Shown: positions 8,425 to 20,511 of the stretch, one piece after another | Layout: each line of letters starts with the position of its first letter | Position numbering within the stretch: position 1 is the stretch's first letter | From: Flavobacteriales bacterium | GTDB taxonomy: Bacteria; Bacteroidota; Bacteroidia; UBA10329 | NCBI GenBank assembly: GCA_021739625.1 | Contig: JAIPBJ010000009.1 | Location: 1 to 64,000, forward strand | Direction: 5' to 3' | Length of the DNA stretch: 64,000 nt | The notes under the pieces: model-generated | Databases searched by the model: none | Told to the model about the DNA's origin: nothing | Seen by the model: only the letters and a program-made list of their open reading frames with translations | Translations under genes and position numbers: made by a program

Positions 8425-9312
8425 CTACTGCACCAGGGCCGGCTGCGACCACAGGGTGCGGCTTCCATTGGCGCAGATGCCCCGCGCATAGACATAATAG
8501 GTCGTTGAGCCCGAAACCCCGCTGAAGAACCCTCCTGTGGACCCGTCCATGTCAACGATGGTCCCTGTGCCCGGCTCGCCATAGACGGTTCCAAGGCTCA
8601 CCTCGTGGTTGCCCTCGCCATCGGGGGTGAAGTTGAACTGTATGCCACCGTTCTGCCGCGATGCTGTCACATTGTAGGGAGGAAGGCAACGGTTGGCATT
8701 CTCATCGGCATAGAAGGTCTCTGCCCCGCTCCAATTGCTCCACCCTTCTGCTCCGCAATTGGCCCGCACATAGAACCGATAGCTGTTGTTCTTGGTGATG
8801 ACCGCCTCCGAATAGCCCTCGGACGATACGGTGACCACTGTTCCGGATCCCAGTGCCACTCCCTCCAGCGCATAGTCCACCTCATAGTAGTCGCCACTTG
8901 AGTGATCCCAATACATGTTGTAATCGTAGAACATCCATTGCGTGCGCACATTGGTGGGCGTGGCGCAATTGAACGTCTGCCCGCCCTGGATGAGAAAACT
9001 GGTGGGGCCGTTCCAATCGCTCCACGAGTCGCCACCGCAATTGCCCCGCAGATAGAAGTCGTAGGCCCCGTTCGCAAGGCCCTCAATAGGCGTGGCCGCG
9101 CTGATGGTCAGGGTAGTCCCGGCCCCTTGGGCAAATCCATTGGGACCATACTCAACCTCAAAGAACCCGTGCACATAACTGGTGATGGTAGGAGACACCG
9201 TGCTGCCATTGACATACAGCGACACCAGTGGTGTTTCGCATGGGTTCTCCTCTTCGGTGCTGCACCCTGATGCGGCCAGCACCAAGGAGACATATAGGGC
9301 AAGTCTTTTCAT
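8425..9312 (-). CDS. Lipoprotein with three FN3-like repeats
   Basis: 295 aa from the ATG at 9312; the track's longer start overlaps the promoter box. The signal peptide MKRLALYVSLVLAASGC has a lipobox. The mature part holds three beta-sandwich repeats of ~85 aa, each with a closing pattern of aromatic strand, R-G/A-N/I-C and W-S/W-N (FYLRGNCGGDSWSDWNG, FYVRANCGAEGWSNWSG, VYARGICANGSRTLWSQP), as in fibronectin type III modules of secreted Bacteroidota proteins. There is no enzymatic domain and no T9SS tail. The role is probably surface display or adhesion. Confidence 0.65.
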   Translation of the reverse strand: MKRLALYVSLVLAASGCSTEEENPCETPLVSLYVNGSTVSPTITSYVHGFFEVEYGPNGFAQGAGTTLTISAATPIEGLANGAYDFYLRGNCGGDSWSDWNGPTSFLIQGGQTFNCATPTNVRTQWMFYDYNMYWDHSSGDYYEVDYALEGVALGSGTVVTVSSEGYSEAVITKNNSYRFYVRANCGAEGWSNWSGAETFYADENANRCLPPYNVTASRQNGGIQFNFTPDGEGNHEVSLGTVYGEPGTGTIVDMDGSTGGFFSGVSGSTTYYVYARGICANGSRTLWSQPALVQ

Positions 9313-9332
9313 TTTCCTTTCTGATCGGACAC

Positions 9333-9340
9333 CAAATCTA
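9333..9340 (-). promoter_or_regulatory. -7 box TAGATTTG
   Basis: Exact TAnnTTTG match 20 bp before the ATG of the FN3-like lipoprotein gene. Confidence 0.5.
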
Positions 9341-9476
9341 CACATTGGCCGAGAAGGTATCGACAACGCGGGCTATCGAGGCAGGGGCCTGTGAAGGAAG
9401 TTCTCTGCCATCTCGGATCGGATGCGTGTGCCCTGCGTTGTCCGATATCAGAACTCCCCGCTGACATACCATTCCC

Positions 9477-9484
9477 TAAGTTTG
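9477..9484 (+). promoter_or_regulatory. -7 box TAAGTTTG
   Basis: Exact TAnnTTTG match about 50 bp before the small conserved gene at 9536. Confidence 0.5.
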
Positions 9485-9535
9485 CAATAGACTTCAGGAA
9501 CGCAGCAGAGGCCATTAACGGATAGCACCCACAGC

Positions 9536-9943
9536 ATGAGTTACAACATCGGGACGAAGGAAAAGCCAATGGCATTGAAGACCCCGCCATTGACGAGCTC
9601 ATACACGATGCACGTTGACGGGAAGGACGGCAAGGACGTGCTGGTATGCACCGTGGGCAAAACAGTGCTGCATTACAACATTGCCTGCATAGACGACCTG
9701 CACAGGATGCTCAAAGACCATGGCGATTGGATGGAGCTTGGCAGCGCAGACGAGCAGAAACCGGCAAAGGCCGGAACAGTAGAGGCCTGGGGACGTTCTG
9801 AGAGCAATCCGGTCGGTGGATGGTATGGGATGAAGAAGGGACTTCGCGGCAGATTCGGGATGTACGTTCCTCCACTGCTGGAAGCGCTCGGCCTTGCAGA
9901 AGTGACCCACGATCCGAAGGGAAACAGGATGAGGGCCCTATAG
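9536..9943 (+). CDS. Conserved hypothetical protein (135 aa)
   Basis: A soluble protein with no signal peptide. Features include a hydrophobic start region (YTMHVDGKDGKDVLVCTVG), HRMLKDHGDWMELGSADEQKP and NPVGGWYGMKKGLRGRFGMYVPPLLEALG; the second half looks like a well-conserved uncharacterised family, but I cannot assign a function. The ATG at 9536 and a second Met at residue 12 are both possible starts. The DUF1961 gene follows 16 bp downstream and is probably co-transcribed. Confidence 0.6.
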   Translation: MSYNIGTKEKPMALKTPPLTSSYTMHVDGKDGKDVLVCTVGKTVLHYNIACIDDLHRMLKDHGDWMELGSADEQKPAKAGTVEAWGRSESNPVGGWYGMKKGLRGRFGMYVPPLLEALGLAEVTHDPKGNRMRAL

Positions 9944-9959
9944 CAGCACGGCCGTGCCA

Positions 9960-10688
9960 ATGAGAACAGTGCTCTTCGTGTTCCTTCAGCTCTGTATGCT
10001 TGCCGCAGAGGCACAGCACTTCTCCAAAGGGAAACTGCTGTATGCCAACAGCCTCTCCACCGAAGAAAGCACCTCGGACTGGCGGATGGAAGGATTCGGG
10101 CAGGTCGGATTCAAGGATGGCTGGATGACCATGCAGTCCGCTGGCGAAAAGGGACATCACGTGTTCTGGTGTCCCGAGCAGTTCCCAGAGCGTTTCATAG
10201 CTGAATGGGAGGTGCAGAACCTCAACACCTCGGCAGGTCTGTGCATAGTCTTCTTTGCCGCCAAAGGACAGGACGGGGAGGATATTCATGCGGCAGCACT
10301 GCCAAAGCGGAGCGGAAGGTTCTCCGATTACACGAAAGGGGCCATCGACAATTATCACATATCGTATCACGCCAACGCCAAGAACGAACCTTTTCGTGAA
10401 GGTGCCAATCTGCGCAAGAACAGGGGCTTTCACAAGGTGCAATCGGGCGAAGTGGGCGTGCCCGCAGATTCAGAGGCCGTTCACACCGTGAAACTGGTCA
10501 AGCACAAGGGCAGAATAATCCTCTATGTGGATGCCCGCAAGGTGATCGACTGGGAAGATGACGGAGTGAAATGGGGAAAGATCCTTGAAGATGGCCGAAT
10601 CGGGTTCAGACAGATGAAATGGACACGGTTCGCCTATCGCAACTTCAAGGTGTGGGAATGTGAAACGAGCGCGCAGGACAACCAGTAG
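9960..10688 (+). CDS. DUF1961 (YesU-like) secreted protein
   Basis: About 242 aa. The N-terminal signal peptide (MRTVLFVFLQLCMLAAEAQ) is followed by a concanavalin-like beta-sandwich of the DUF1961/YesU family: LLYANSLSTEESTSDWRMEG, FWCPEQFPERFIAEWE, LCIVFFAAKGQDGED, ISYHANAKNEPFR and GRIGFRQMKWTRFAYRNFKVWE match the family's order of segments. Members are found in polysaccharide-use loci, but no activity is established that I know of. The track start at 9954 is GTG; the ATG six bases later is preferred. It is convergent with katG. Confidence 0.7.
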   Translation: MRTVLFVFLQLCMLAAEAQHFSKGKLLYANSLSTEESTSDWRMEGFGQVGFKDGWMTMQSAGEKGHHVFWCPEQFPERFIAEWEVQNLNTSAGLCIVFFAAKGQDGEDIHAAALPKRSGRFSDYTKGAIDNYHISYHANAKNEPFREGANLRKNRGFHKVQSGEVGVPADSEAVHTVKLVKHKGRIILYVDARKVIDWEDDGVKWGKILEDGRIGFRQMKWTRFAYRNFKVWECETSAQDNQ

Positions 10689-10726
10689 GGGGAGCACCTT
10701 CCGTTTGAAAAGGAGAAAGCCCCTCC

Positions 10727-12931
<2,205 letters not shown>

Positions 12932-13124
12932 TCATGTTCCTTGTTGGAGGCCCCGGCCCACGTGGTCTGATGTTGCAGATCTGGAACTTCCCGATGCCAT
13001 TCATCACCCGAAGGTGAATTGCTCGCACATAGACTCAAAGCGAATGCACGGGGTTTTGTTCGGTGGCTGTGGACATTTTCCGGGATGGCGGCCGTGCGGT
13101 CCGGTCCGATCGCTGTGGACCTGC

Positions 13125-13132
13125 TACATTTG
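13125..13132 (+). promoter_or_regulatory. -7 box TACATTTG
   Basis: Exact TAnnTTTG match about 50 bp before the DUF2200 gene. The preceding katG-side intergenic sequence shows nothing else I can name. Confidence 0.5.
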
Positions 13133-13184
13133 ACAGGACGGTCAGTTAAGGTATGTGCTCTTGGATTCCGCAACCTATAGAACC

Positions 13185-13550
13185 ATGACAACCACCCCCG
13201 AACATGATGCGCGCATCGCCAGCATGACCTTCGGGTCGGTGTATCCGCACTACGTGAACAAAGTGGAAAGCAAGGGCCGCACGAAGGAGGAACTGCATGA
13301 GGTGATCGCGTGGCTCACCGGCTTTGAAGTAGCGCAGCTTGGCAAGCTCGTAGAGGAGCAGGCCACGTTCGAGACCTTCTTCCGCAAGGCAAAGTTGAAC
13401 CCCAATGCACACCTCATCACCGGGACGATCTGCGGCTATCGCATAGAAGAGATTGAGAATCCGTTGACGCGACAGGTCCGCTACCTCGACAAGCTCGTGG
13501 ACGAACTGGCAAAGGGCCGGAAGATGGAGAAGATACTGCGGGGCGCGTAG
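13185..13550 (+). CDS. DUF2200 family protein
   Basis: 121 aa from the ATG at 13185. The sequence follows the DUF2200 family along its full length (HDARIASMTFGSVYPHYVNKVE, TKEELHEVIAWLTGF, ATFETFFRKAKLNPNAHLITG, NPLTRQVRYLDKLVDELAKG). Members are small cytoplasmic proteins of unknown function. It stands alone, convergent with the PhoH gene. The ten-residue longer start in the track is less likely, as it lies closer to the promoter box and is not family-like. Confidence 0.8.
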   Translation: MTTTPEHDARIASMTFGSVYPHYVNKVESKGRTKEELHEVIAWLTGFEVAQLGKLVEEQATFETFFRKAKLNPNAHLITGTICGYRIEEIENPLTRQVRYLDKLVDELAKGRKMEKILRGA

Positions 13551-13578
13551 CACGAGGGCCCCAAGCCTGCAGCCTCTA

Positions 13579-14922
13579 TTAAAGCAGTTCATTCGCCAGA
13601 TTGGCCAGCGCGCTCCGTTCACCCTTCTGCAGCGTCACGTGGGCGCACAGCGGGTTGCCCTTCACCTTCTCGATGAGATAGGACAGCCCGTTCGACTGCG
13701 TATCGAGATAAGGCGTATCGATCTGGAAAATATCGCCCGTGAACACGATCTTGGTGTTCTCGCCCGCCCGGGTGATGATGGTCTTGATCTCGTGGGGCGT
13801 CAGGTTCTGCGCCTCGTCAATGATGAAGAAGATGTTGCTCAGGCTCCGGCCCCTGATGTAGGCCAATGGCGTGATCAGCAGTTTCTCCTGCTCCACCATC
13901 TGCTGAATCTGCTTCACCTCCTTGCCCTTGTCTGGAAACTGGCTCTGGATGTATTTCAGATTGTCCCACAGCGGCTCCATGTAGGGGTTGATCTTACTCT
14001 TGATGTCGCCCGGCAGAAAACCGATGTCACGGTTGCTCAGCGGCACGATGGGCCGCGCAAGGTATATCTGCCAATAGTCGCGTTTCTGCTCCAACGCCCC
14101 CGCCAGTGCCAGCAGTGTCTTGCCCGTGCCCGCAACCCCTTGAAGCGTGACCAGCTTCACATTCGGATTCAGTATGGCATGTAGCGCGAACACCTGCTCG
14201 GCATTCAACGGCCTGATGCCGTACGCCTCCGTCTTCTCTATGCGTTCAAGCAGGCCCGTCTCACCGTTGTAGTGCACCAGGGCCGACTTCTTCCCATTCT
14301 TCAGAATGTAGTAATGGTTGTTCTGCGGATCCTTCAGCCCGATCCTCGAAGGTGCGCACGTCCCGTCCTGATACAGGTCGTTGATGATAGCGCTGTCGAT
14401 GCCCGCAATGCTGCTCTCTCCCTTATAGATCGAGTTCACATCCTTGATCTTGCCCGTCTCATAGTCCTCTGCCTGTAGGCTCAGGCTCTTGGCCTTCAGT
14501 CGCAGGTTGATGTCCTTGCTCACAAGGATCACCTTCCTGTCGGGATACTCACGCTGCACCTCCAATGCCGAATTGAGGATGCCGTGATCGGCCTTCACCT
14601 CTCCGAACACCCGGTTGGCATCCACCGCCTTACTGTCGATCGGGGCCGTCATCACCACCTTGAACGAACCTGAACCCGAACCTCCCAAGGGTATCCAGTG
14701 CTGCAGCGTGGTGCCCGATGCCAACTGGTCCACCATCCTGATGAACTCGCGGGCCGCGAAATTCTTCGTGTCGTTCCCCTTCTTGAAATTGTCCAACTCC
14801 TCCAGCACTGTGATCGGGATCACCACGTCATGCTCAGCGAAATGGTGGATCGAATTGTGGTCGTAGATGATAACTGAGGTGTCAAGCACAAAGATCTTGC
14901 GCGCTTCCTTCTTCTTGGCCAT
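13579..14922 (-). CDS. PhoH-like ATPase with N-terminal PIN nuclease domain
   Basis: 447 aa from MAKKKEARKIF. Residues ~8-150 are a PIN domain (FVLDTSVIIYDH with the first acidic residue, VLEELD, then DHGILNSAL), the fold of RNA-cutting VapC-type nucleases. The C-terminal half is a PhoH P-loop ATPase: Walker A GVAGTGKT, Walker B IFFIIDEAQN, and FTGDIFQIDTPYL. PIN-PhoH (PhoH2-type) proteins are described as RNA helicase/RNases, sometimes within toxin-antitoxin pairs; no small antitoxin gene is visible here. A TAACTTTC box (14941-14948, 7/8 to TAnnTTTG) lies upstream. Confidence 0.88.
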   Translation of the reverse strand: MAKKKEARKIFVLDTSVIIYDHNSIHHFAEHDVVIPITVLEELDNFKKGNDTKNFAAREFIRMVDQLASGTTLQHWIPLGGSGSGSFKVVMTAPIDSKAVDANRVFGEVKADHGILNSALEVQREYPDRKVILVSKDINLRLKAKSLSLQAEDYETGKIKDVNSIYKGESSIAGIDSAIINDLYQDGTCAPSRIGLKDPQNNHYYILKNGKKSALVHYNGETGLLERIEKTEAYGIRPLNAEQVFALHAILNPNVKLVTLQGVAGTGKTLLALAGALEQKRDYWQIYLARPIVPLSNRDIGFLPGDIKSKINPYMEPLWDNLKYIQSQFPDKGKEVKQIQQMVEQEKLLITPLAYIRGRSLSNIFFIIDEAQNLTPHEIKTIITRAGENTKIVFTGDIFQIDTPYLDTQSNGLSYLIEKVKGNPLCAHVTLQKGERSALANLANELL

Positions 14923-15017
14923 TAGGGTGCTTTGGAATCGGAAAGTTACAGGCACGCGCCCCGTCACAGATGCCGCAAGTCCACACTGACAAGGGAATTA
15001 TCCACAGGGGTATAAAC

Positions 15018-15053
15018 AGCAAGCCCCCGGCCGATAAGGACCGGGGGCTTGCT
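15018..15053 (-). terminator. Hairpin downstream of the sdh operon
   Basis: A perfect 13-bp stem (agcaagcccccgg / ccgggggcttgct) with a 10-nt loop lies 20 bp beyond the sdhB stop. Only a weak T-rich run (gtttata) follows on the minus strand. It probably ends the sdhCAB transcript. Confidence 0.75.
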
Positions 15054-15072
15054 ATAAAGTCGTGTCCCTGTA

Positions 15073-15837
15073 TTACTTCTCGCTCATCAGGGCTGCGCTC
15101 AGATACTCGCGGTTCAGCCTCGCAATGTTCTGCAACGAGATGCCTTTGGGGCATTCCACCTCGCAGGCACCGGTATTGGTACAGTTGCCGAAACCCTCCA
15201 CATCCATCTGTTGCACCATGTTCAGCACGCGCTCCTCGGCCTCGATGCGGCCCTGAGGAAGCAATGCCAACTGACTCACCTTGGCCGATACGAACAGCAT
15301 GGCCGATGCATTCTTGCACGTGGCCACGCAGGCACCGCAACCGATGCACATGGCGGCCGAGAATGCCGCGTCTGCGTCCTTCTTGTTCACTGGAAGGCAG
15401 TTTGCATCCTGGGCCGCGCCCGTGTTGACACTGATGTAACCGCCCGCCTGAATGATCCGGTCAAATGCACTGCGGTCCACCACCAGATCCTTGATCACTG
15501 GGAATGCCTCGGCCCTCCACGGCTCGATATAGATGGTGTCTCCGTCATTGAAGGAGCGCATGTGAAGCTGACAGGTGGTGATGCCCGTCTGCGGGCCATG
15601 TGCGCGCCCATTGATGTAGAGCGAACACATGCCACAGATGCCCTCGCGGCAATCATGGTCGAAGGCCACTGGCTCCTCTCCCTTCATCACCAGTTGCTCG
15701 TTCAGCACGTCCAGCATCTCCAGAAAGGACATGTCGGGCGACACGTCCGTCACCGGATAGTCCACCAGTTTTCCTGCATCCTTGGGGCCTTTCTGCCTCC
15801 AGATCTTCAATGTGAGTTTCATTCCGTGATCTGCCAT
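15073..15837 (-). CDS. sdhB: Succinate dehydrogenase/fumarate reductase iron-sulfur subunit
   Basis: 254 aa. It passes electrons between the flavoprotein and the cytochrome b subunit of complex II. The N-terminal [2Fe-2S] ferredoxin domain has CREGICGMC and a later C in ITTCQLH. The C-terminal domain has [11 protein letters not shown] and [12 protein letters not shown] for the [4Fe-4S] and [3Fe-4S] clusters. The length and spacing match the B subunit found with diheme single-anchor complexes in Bacteroidota. It is the last gene of sdhCAB and is followed by a hairpin. Confidence 0.96.
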   Translation of the reverse strand: MADHGMKLTLKIWRQKGPKDAGKLVDYPVTDVSPDMSFLEMLDVLNEQLVMKGEEPVAFDHDCREGICGMCSLYINGRAHGPQTGITTCQLHMRSFNDGDTIYIEPWRAEAFPVIKDLVVDRSAFDRIIQAGGYISVNTGAAQDANCLPVNKKDADAAFSAAMCIGCGACVATCKNASAMLFVSAKVSQLALLPQGRIEAEERVLNMVQQMDVEGFGNCTNTGACEVECPKGISLQNIARLNREYLSAALMSEK

Positions 15838-15858
15838 GATTTTCAGTCTTTTCTCCGA

Positions 15859-17862
15859 TTACTTGTAAGAACGTTGAACCACCTTGATGTTCTCATACAC
15901 CAGCTCCTCCTTGTGCAGGACGGCCTTGCCGGGGTCACCTGCGAATTCCCACGCGGACACGAACGCCATGCCCACGTCATCGCGCTTCGCCTCGCCCTCC
16001 TCGGTCTGGTGCTCCTCGCGGAAGTGACCTCCACATGATTCCTCGCGGCTCAGTGCGTCAAGGCACATCAGCTCGGCCAGTTCCAGAAAATCTGCCACAC
16101 GGCATGCCTTCTCCAGTTCAGGGTTGAAATCGCTTTCCGATCCCGGAACACGCACATCCTTCCAGAATTCCTCGCGGATCGCCCGAATCTCACCGACCGC
16201 CTCGGTCAGTCCCTTGGCATTGCGCGCCATTCCACACTTGTCCCACATCACTTTGCCAAGGCGCTTGTGAAAATGGTCCACCGTCCTCGTTCCCTTGTTG
16301 TTCACAAAGAAGCTGATGCGGTCCTTCACCGCCTTCTCGGCCTCATCGAACTCTGGTGTGTCGGTCGGGATCTTCCCGGTGCGGATGTCGTTAGCAAGAT
16401 AGTTGCCGATGGTATAGGGAATCACGAAATATCCGTCTGCCAGGCCCTGCATCAGTGCCGATGCCCCCAACCGGTTGGCTCCGTGATCACTGAAATTGGC
16501 CTCGCCCAAAGCATATAGCCCCGGAACCGTGGTCATCAGCTCATAATCGACCCACAGTCCGCCCATGGTATAGTGTACCGCAGGATAGATCTTCATGGGG
16601 ACCTCATAAGGGTTCTCGCCTGTGATCTGCTGGTACATGTCGAACAGGTTGCCATACTTCTCCTTCACCACCTCCTTGCCCATGGCGATGATGGTGGCAC
16701 TGTCGGCATTCACCAGGTTCCGCTTGTTGGCCTCAATGTGGCCATAGCGCTCAAATGCGGCAGCATAGTCCAAGAACACCGCCTCGCCAGTTGCATTCAC
16801 CCCATGGCCCGCATCACAGCGCTCTTTGGCCGCACGGCTCGCCACATCTCTCGGAACAAGGTTGCCGAAAGCAGGATAGCGCCTTTCCAGATAATAGTCG
16901 CGGTCGGCCTCTGCCAGCTCTGTGGCCTTCTTCTTCCCTTGCTGTATCGCCTTGGCATCTTCCAACTTGGCCGGCACCCATATCCGTCCGTCATTCCTCA
17001 GCGACTCTGACATCAGCGTCAGTTTGCTCTGATGGTCACCCGATACCGGTATGCACGTAGGGTGTATCTGCGTGTAGCATGGGTTGCCGAAATATGCTCC
17101 ACGCTTATGTGCCTTCCAGGCAGCACTCACGTTGCAGCCCATGGCGTTGGTGCTCAGAAAGAACACGTTGCCATAGCCTCCGGTACACAGCAGCACCGCA
17201 TGGCCACCGTGACGCTCGATCTTGCCCGTCACCAGATTGCGAACGATGACGCCCCGGGTCTTTCCGTTCACGTTCACCACATCCATCATCTCATGCCGGT
17301 TGTACATCTTCACCGATCCCTTCGATATCTCTTTCGAAAGGGCCGAGTAGGCTCCCAACAAGAGTTGCTGCCCTGTTTGACCCGCAGCATAGAACGTTCG
17401 CTGCACCTGTGTTCCACCGAACGAACGGTTGTCCAATAGTCCACCGTACTCACGCGCAAATGGAACACCCTGCGCCACACACTGGTCAATGATGGCCGCA
17501 GACACCTCTGCCAAACGGTGTACGTTGGCCTCGCGGGCACGGTAGTCTCCGCCCTTTATAGTGTCGTAGAACAGGCGGTAGGTGCTGTCGCCATCGTTCT
17601 TATAGTTCTTGGCCGCGTTGATACCGCCCTGCGCTGCAATGGAGTGCGCCCTGCGCGGACTGTCCTGAAAGCAGAAGCACTTCACGGCATAGCCCATCTC
17701 TGCCAACGATGCGGCTGCAGATGCCCCGGCAAGGCCCGACCCGATCACTATCACGTCAATGCTCCGCTTGTTCGATGGGTTGACCAACAGCGCGTGGTCC
17801 TTGTAGTCGGTCCACTTCTTATCGACCGGCCCTACTGGTATCTTGGAATTCAATGCACACAT
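15859..17862 (-). CDS. sdhA: Succinate dehydrogenase/fumarate reductase flavoprotein subunit
   Basis: 667 aa. Oxidises succinate to fumarate (or the reverse) with covalently bound FAD. It carries the dinucleotide-binding glycines [14 protein letters not shown], the flavin-attachment region [15 protein letters not shown], and [13 protein letters not shown] near the C-terminal part of the FAD domain. The C-terminal helical domain is full length. sdhC lies upstream and sdhB 21 bp downstream, in the order C-A-B typical of Bacteroidota. Confidence 0.96.
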   Translation of the reverse strand: MCALNSKIPVGPVDKKWTDYKDHALLVNPSNKRSIDVIVIGSGLAGASAAASLAEMGYAVKCFCFQDSPRRAHSIAAQGGINAAKNYKNDGDSTYRLFYDTIKGGDYRAREANVHRLAEVSAAIIDQCVAQGVPFAREYGGLLDNRSFGGTQVQRTFYAAGQTGQQLLLGAYSALSKEISKGSVKMYNRHEMMDVVNVNGKTRGVIVRNLVTGKIERHGGHAVLLCTGGYGNVFFLSTNAMGCNVSAAWKAHKRGAYFGNPCYTQIHPTCIPVSGDHQSKLTLMSESLRNDGRIWVPAKLEDAKAIQQGKKKATELAEADRDYYLERRYPAFGNLVPRDVASRAAKERCDAGHGVNATGEAVFLDYAAAFERYGHIEANKRNLVNADSATIIAMGKEVVKEKYGNLFDMYQQITGENPYEVPMKIYPAVHYTMGGLWVDYELMTTVPGLYALGEANFSDHGANRLGASALMQGLADGYFVIPYTIGNYLANDIRTGKIPTDTPEFDEAEKAVKDRISFFVNNKGTRTVDHFHKRLGKVMWDKCGMARNAKGLTEAVGEIRAIREEFWKDVRVPGSESDFNPELEKACRVADFLELAELMCLDALSREESCGGHFREEHQTEEGEAKRDDVGMAFVSAWEFAGDPGKAVLHKEELVYENIKVVQRSYK

Positions 17863-17883
17863 GTCGCTTGATTTTATCCTTGG

Positions 17884-18552
17884 TTACTGTGCCAGAAAGT
17901 GATACACCGCCACGATTACGAATCCCAGTGGCACCACGATGGCATAGATGTTAGACAGTTTCTTGATGATGGGCGTATAGCGCCTGTGGTTGAACCCCAC
18001 CGACTGGAAGGCCGACTGGAACCCGTGCATCAGGTGCAGACCCAGGAACACGAAGGCCAGAACATAAAGACCCACACGGATCGGGTCCTGAAACTTGTGA
18101 TGCAGCTCCTCCCAGTAGCGGAACCGGTCTGTGCCCTCCACAAGACCGCTCATATCTCCTTGCATATACTTCACATTCAGCTCTGGGAACCAGAAATCAT
18201 AGAAGTGAAGACCCAGGAACAGCAGCACCATCACTCCGGTGATGATCATGTTGCGGCTCATCCACGTGCTGCTGGCCGCTGCGTTGCTGAACGCATACTT
18301 CACTGGGCGCGAGCTGCGGTTCTTCAGTTCCAATATGAATCCCAGCACAAGGTGAAACACCACTCCGAAGGCAAGCACAGGCTGCATCACGAACTGTATG
18401 AGCCAGAACGTGCCCATGAAATGCGAAGCACTGTCAAAGGCCGCAGGGCAGCACACCGAAAGCAGATTGATGCTCACGTGCAGCAGGAGAAATGAAAGCA
18501 GGAAGAACCCCGAAAGGGCCATGGCTACCTTTCTGACGATGGAAACCGACAT
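17884..18552 (-). CDS. sdhC: Succinate dehydrogenase cytochrome b subunit
   Basis: 222 aa with five hydrophobic helices, the form of the single-polypeptide diheme (type B) membrane anchor. Candidate haem-ligand His residues lie in the helices (FLLLHVSINLL, FGVVFHLVLGF, FLGLHFYDF, GLHLMHGFQS). It anchors SdhAB and exchanges electrons with menaquinone. It is the first gene of the operon, with an exact TACATTTG box about 50 bp before the start. Confidence 0.93.
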   Translation of the reverse strand: MSVSIVRKVAMALSGFFLLSFLLLHVSINLLSVCCPAAFDSASHFMGTFWLIQFVMQPVLAFGVVFHLVLGFILELKNRSSRPVKYAFSNAAASSTWMSRNMIITGVMVLLFLGLHFYDFWFPELNVKYMQGDMSGLVEGTDRFRYWEELHHKFQDPIRVGLYVLAFVFLGLHLMHGFQSAFQSVGFNHRRYTPIIKKLSNIYAIVVPLGFVIVAVYHFLAQ

Positions 18553-18600
18553 CGGAAAATTGTTTTTGTTAGGAACGCCAAGACCTCAGCATTCGGGGCG

Positions 18601-18608
18601 CAAATGTA
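18601..18608 (-). promoter_or_regulatory. -7 box TACATTTG for sdhCAB
   Basis: Exact TAnnTTTG match on the minus strand, leaving a leader of about 40-45 nt before sdhC. Confidence 0.6.
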
Positions 18609-18820
18609 ACATGGGGGTCTAAAACAGTCAAGGTAGCAATTGGACATCTATCTAATTTAGAACGTTTCTGTATTTCTCTCCCTGAATCCGCAGCTCAGAC
18701 CGCTTGCCGAGCGGGAATCTCACTGCCCATCAGGGCCTGTGTCCTCAGATGCTAAATGACGCGTCAGCGGTCAGCTGCCCCAAAATCTGTTAATGGCAGG
18801 CAGTGGTCTGCCCGCCCGTC

Positions 18821-18828
18821 TAATTTTG
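18821..18828 (+). promoter_or_regulatory. -7 box TAATTTTG for the kinase gene
   Basis: Exact TAnnTTTG match. It lies downstream of the ORF-track ATG (18793), so that start cannot be used from this promoter; the TTG at 18835 lies only 7 bp past the box. Confidence 0.5.
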
Positions 18829-18834
18829 CCTCTC

Positions 18835-20487
18835 TTGGGAGAAAGAACACTCAGACCTATCATCGTCATCATGTCCGTGGCCCTCATAGGGCTGGTGGGC
18901 ATACAGCTGTATTGGATAAACAGCGCAGTCAAACTGCGCGAGCAGCGTTTTCACAATGCGGTCAACGAGGCCCTCAACGGGGTCGTCTATCAATATGACA
19001 AGCTGATGACGGCCGACCGCCTCTCCATGCAGATGGACTTTGAGCAGCGCAGAAGGCGGATCCTCATGCAGATGGACTCCATCAACCGGGCCATCAGCGC
19101 CACACAGTCGGGCCCTACCCATCAGGAGCGCTTCAAGCTGGACGGCAACAACCTATGGAAGGACTACGACCCCGACCTGCAAATTGATGTTTACGAGGAA
19201 TTTCTGGTCGATTCAGGTGGACAACTGGTCAAGCGCAGCCGTCAAAGGCAGTTCAGGGCTCCCGTTTTCGCACCGTTGAGACCGCCTCACGACCTGGAAC
19301 AGAAGGACCGGTCGGCCTGGACCACCGACAGCCTGAACCACGCCAATCAGGTGAACATGCAATGGATAGAGAGGCGTGCCGAGATGGTCAATGAAATCTT
19401 TGAGGAACTGGTGAATGCCGACCTCTATACCGAGCAGCACGACCTGGACCCCGACATGCTCGACTCACTTCTGCAGCAACAGTTCGCTGACAAGGGCATA
19501 GGTGCCAGCTACGTCTTCGGCATCTTCGACCCCTTCATGAATCCTTTCCATTCAGATGCCACCGCAAATGACTTGGATGGGCTGTTGGCCTCGCAGCACC
19601 GTGTCAACGTCACCCCGGGCAACGTTTTCACTCCTCCTATGTATCTCTCGGTGTTCTTTCCCGATGAAGGACGCTACCTGCTCCGCACGATGTGGGTGCT
19701 GCTCATCGGTTCGGCACTGCTCATCCTGGTCATCATCTTCTCGTTCTGGTTCACCGTCTCCACCATCTACAGACAGAAACAGGTGTCGGAGATCAAGAAC
19801 GACTTCATCAACAACATGACCCACGAACTGAAAACACCCATCAGCACCATTTCGCTCGCCTGTCAGGCACTGGCAGACCCCGACATCAAAGGAAGGCCGG
19901 GCATAGTGGACAACTACATTCGCGTGATCGGTGATGAGAACAAGCGGTTGGCGATGGTGGTGGAGAACGTGCTGCGCACCGCGGTGATGGACAAGGGCGA
20001 ACTGAAGCTGAAAATCCAAGAGCTGGACATCCACGCCATCATCACCCACGTGAGCGACACCATGCGCCTTCAACTGGAGCAGAAGGGGGGCGAAATAACC
20101 CTGCATCTGGATGCCCGGGACCCTGTGGTCGAGGCCGATCAGGTGCATCTGACCAACGTGGTCTTCAACCTCATCGACAATGCATTGAAATACACCGAGA
20201 ACATCCCTCTGATAAAGGTCGGGACGCGTACCACAGAGAACGGGGTGATCCTGTTTGTGGAGGACAACGGGATCGGCATCAGCAAGGAGAACCAGAACCG
20301 TATCTTCGAGAAACTCTACCGTGTGCCCACCGGCAATGTCCATAATGTGAAAGGATTCGGGCTGGGCCTGAGCTACGTGCAGGCCATTGTGGAGAAACAC
20401 CATGGCTGGGTCACTGTGAAGAGCGAACTGGGCAAAGGCAGCAGATTTGAGATCTTTGTACCCCATGATTATTCAAGGGACGAGTGA
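18835..20487 (+). CDS. Membrane sensor histidine kinase
   Basis: About 550 aa from the TTG at 18835 (GERTLRPIIVIMSVALIGLVG); the track ATG at 18793 precedes the promoter box, and the ATG at 18871 is the other option. Two membrane helices (IIVIMSVALIGLVGIQLYWI and WVLLIGSALLILVIIFSFWF) flank a ~250-aa periplasmic sensor region with no named domain. The cytoplasmic part has the H-box MTHELKTPIST, N-box VVFNLIDNALKY, G1 VEDNGIGIS and G2 KGFGLGLSYV. Its partner is the OmpR-family regulator ~90 bp downstream. The stimulus is unknown. Confidence 0.9.
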   Translation: MGERTLRPIIVIMSVALIGLVGIQLYWINSAVKLREQRFHNAVNEALNGVVYQYDKLMTADRLSMQMDFEQRRRRILMQMDSINRAISATQSGPTHQERFKLDGNNLWKDYDPDLQIDVYEEFLVDSGGQLVKRSRQRQFRAPVFAPLRPPHDLEQKDRSAWTTDSLNHANQVNMQWIERRAEMVNEIFEELVNADLYTEQHDLDPDMLDSLLQQQFADKGIGASYVFGIFDPFMNPFHSDATANDLDGLLASQHRVNVTPGNVFTPPMYLSVFFPDEGRYLLRTMWVLLIGSALLILVIIFSFWFTVSTIYRQKQVSEIKNDFINNMTHELKTPISTISLACQALADPDIKGRPGIVDNYIRVIGDENKRLAMVVENVLRTAVMDKGELKLKIQELDIHAIITHVSDTMRLQLEQKGGEITLHLDARDPVVEADQVHLTNVVFNLIDNALKYTENIPLIKVGTRTTENGVILFVEDNGIGISKENQNRIFEKLYRVPTGNVHNVKGFGLGLSYVQAIVEKHHGWVTVKSELGKGSRFEIFVPHDYSRDE

Positions 20488-20511
20488 AGAATAGACCACA
20501 GACAATAGACG

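Noticed and set aside
19552-20466. 304-aa minus-strand ORF rich in Val, Asp and His
   Set aside because: Antisense to the catalytic half of the histidine kinase, whose boxes are intact.
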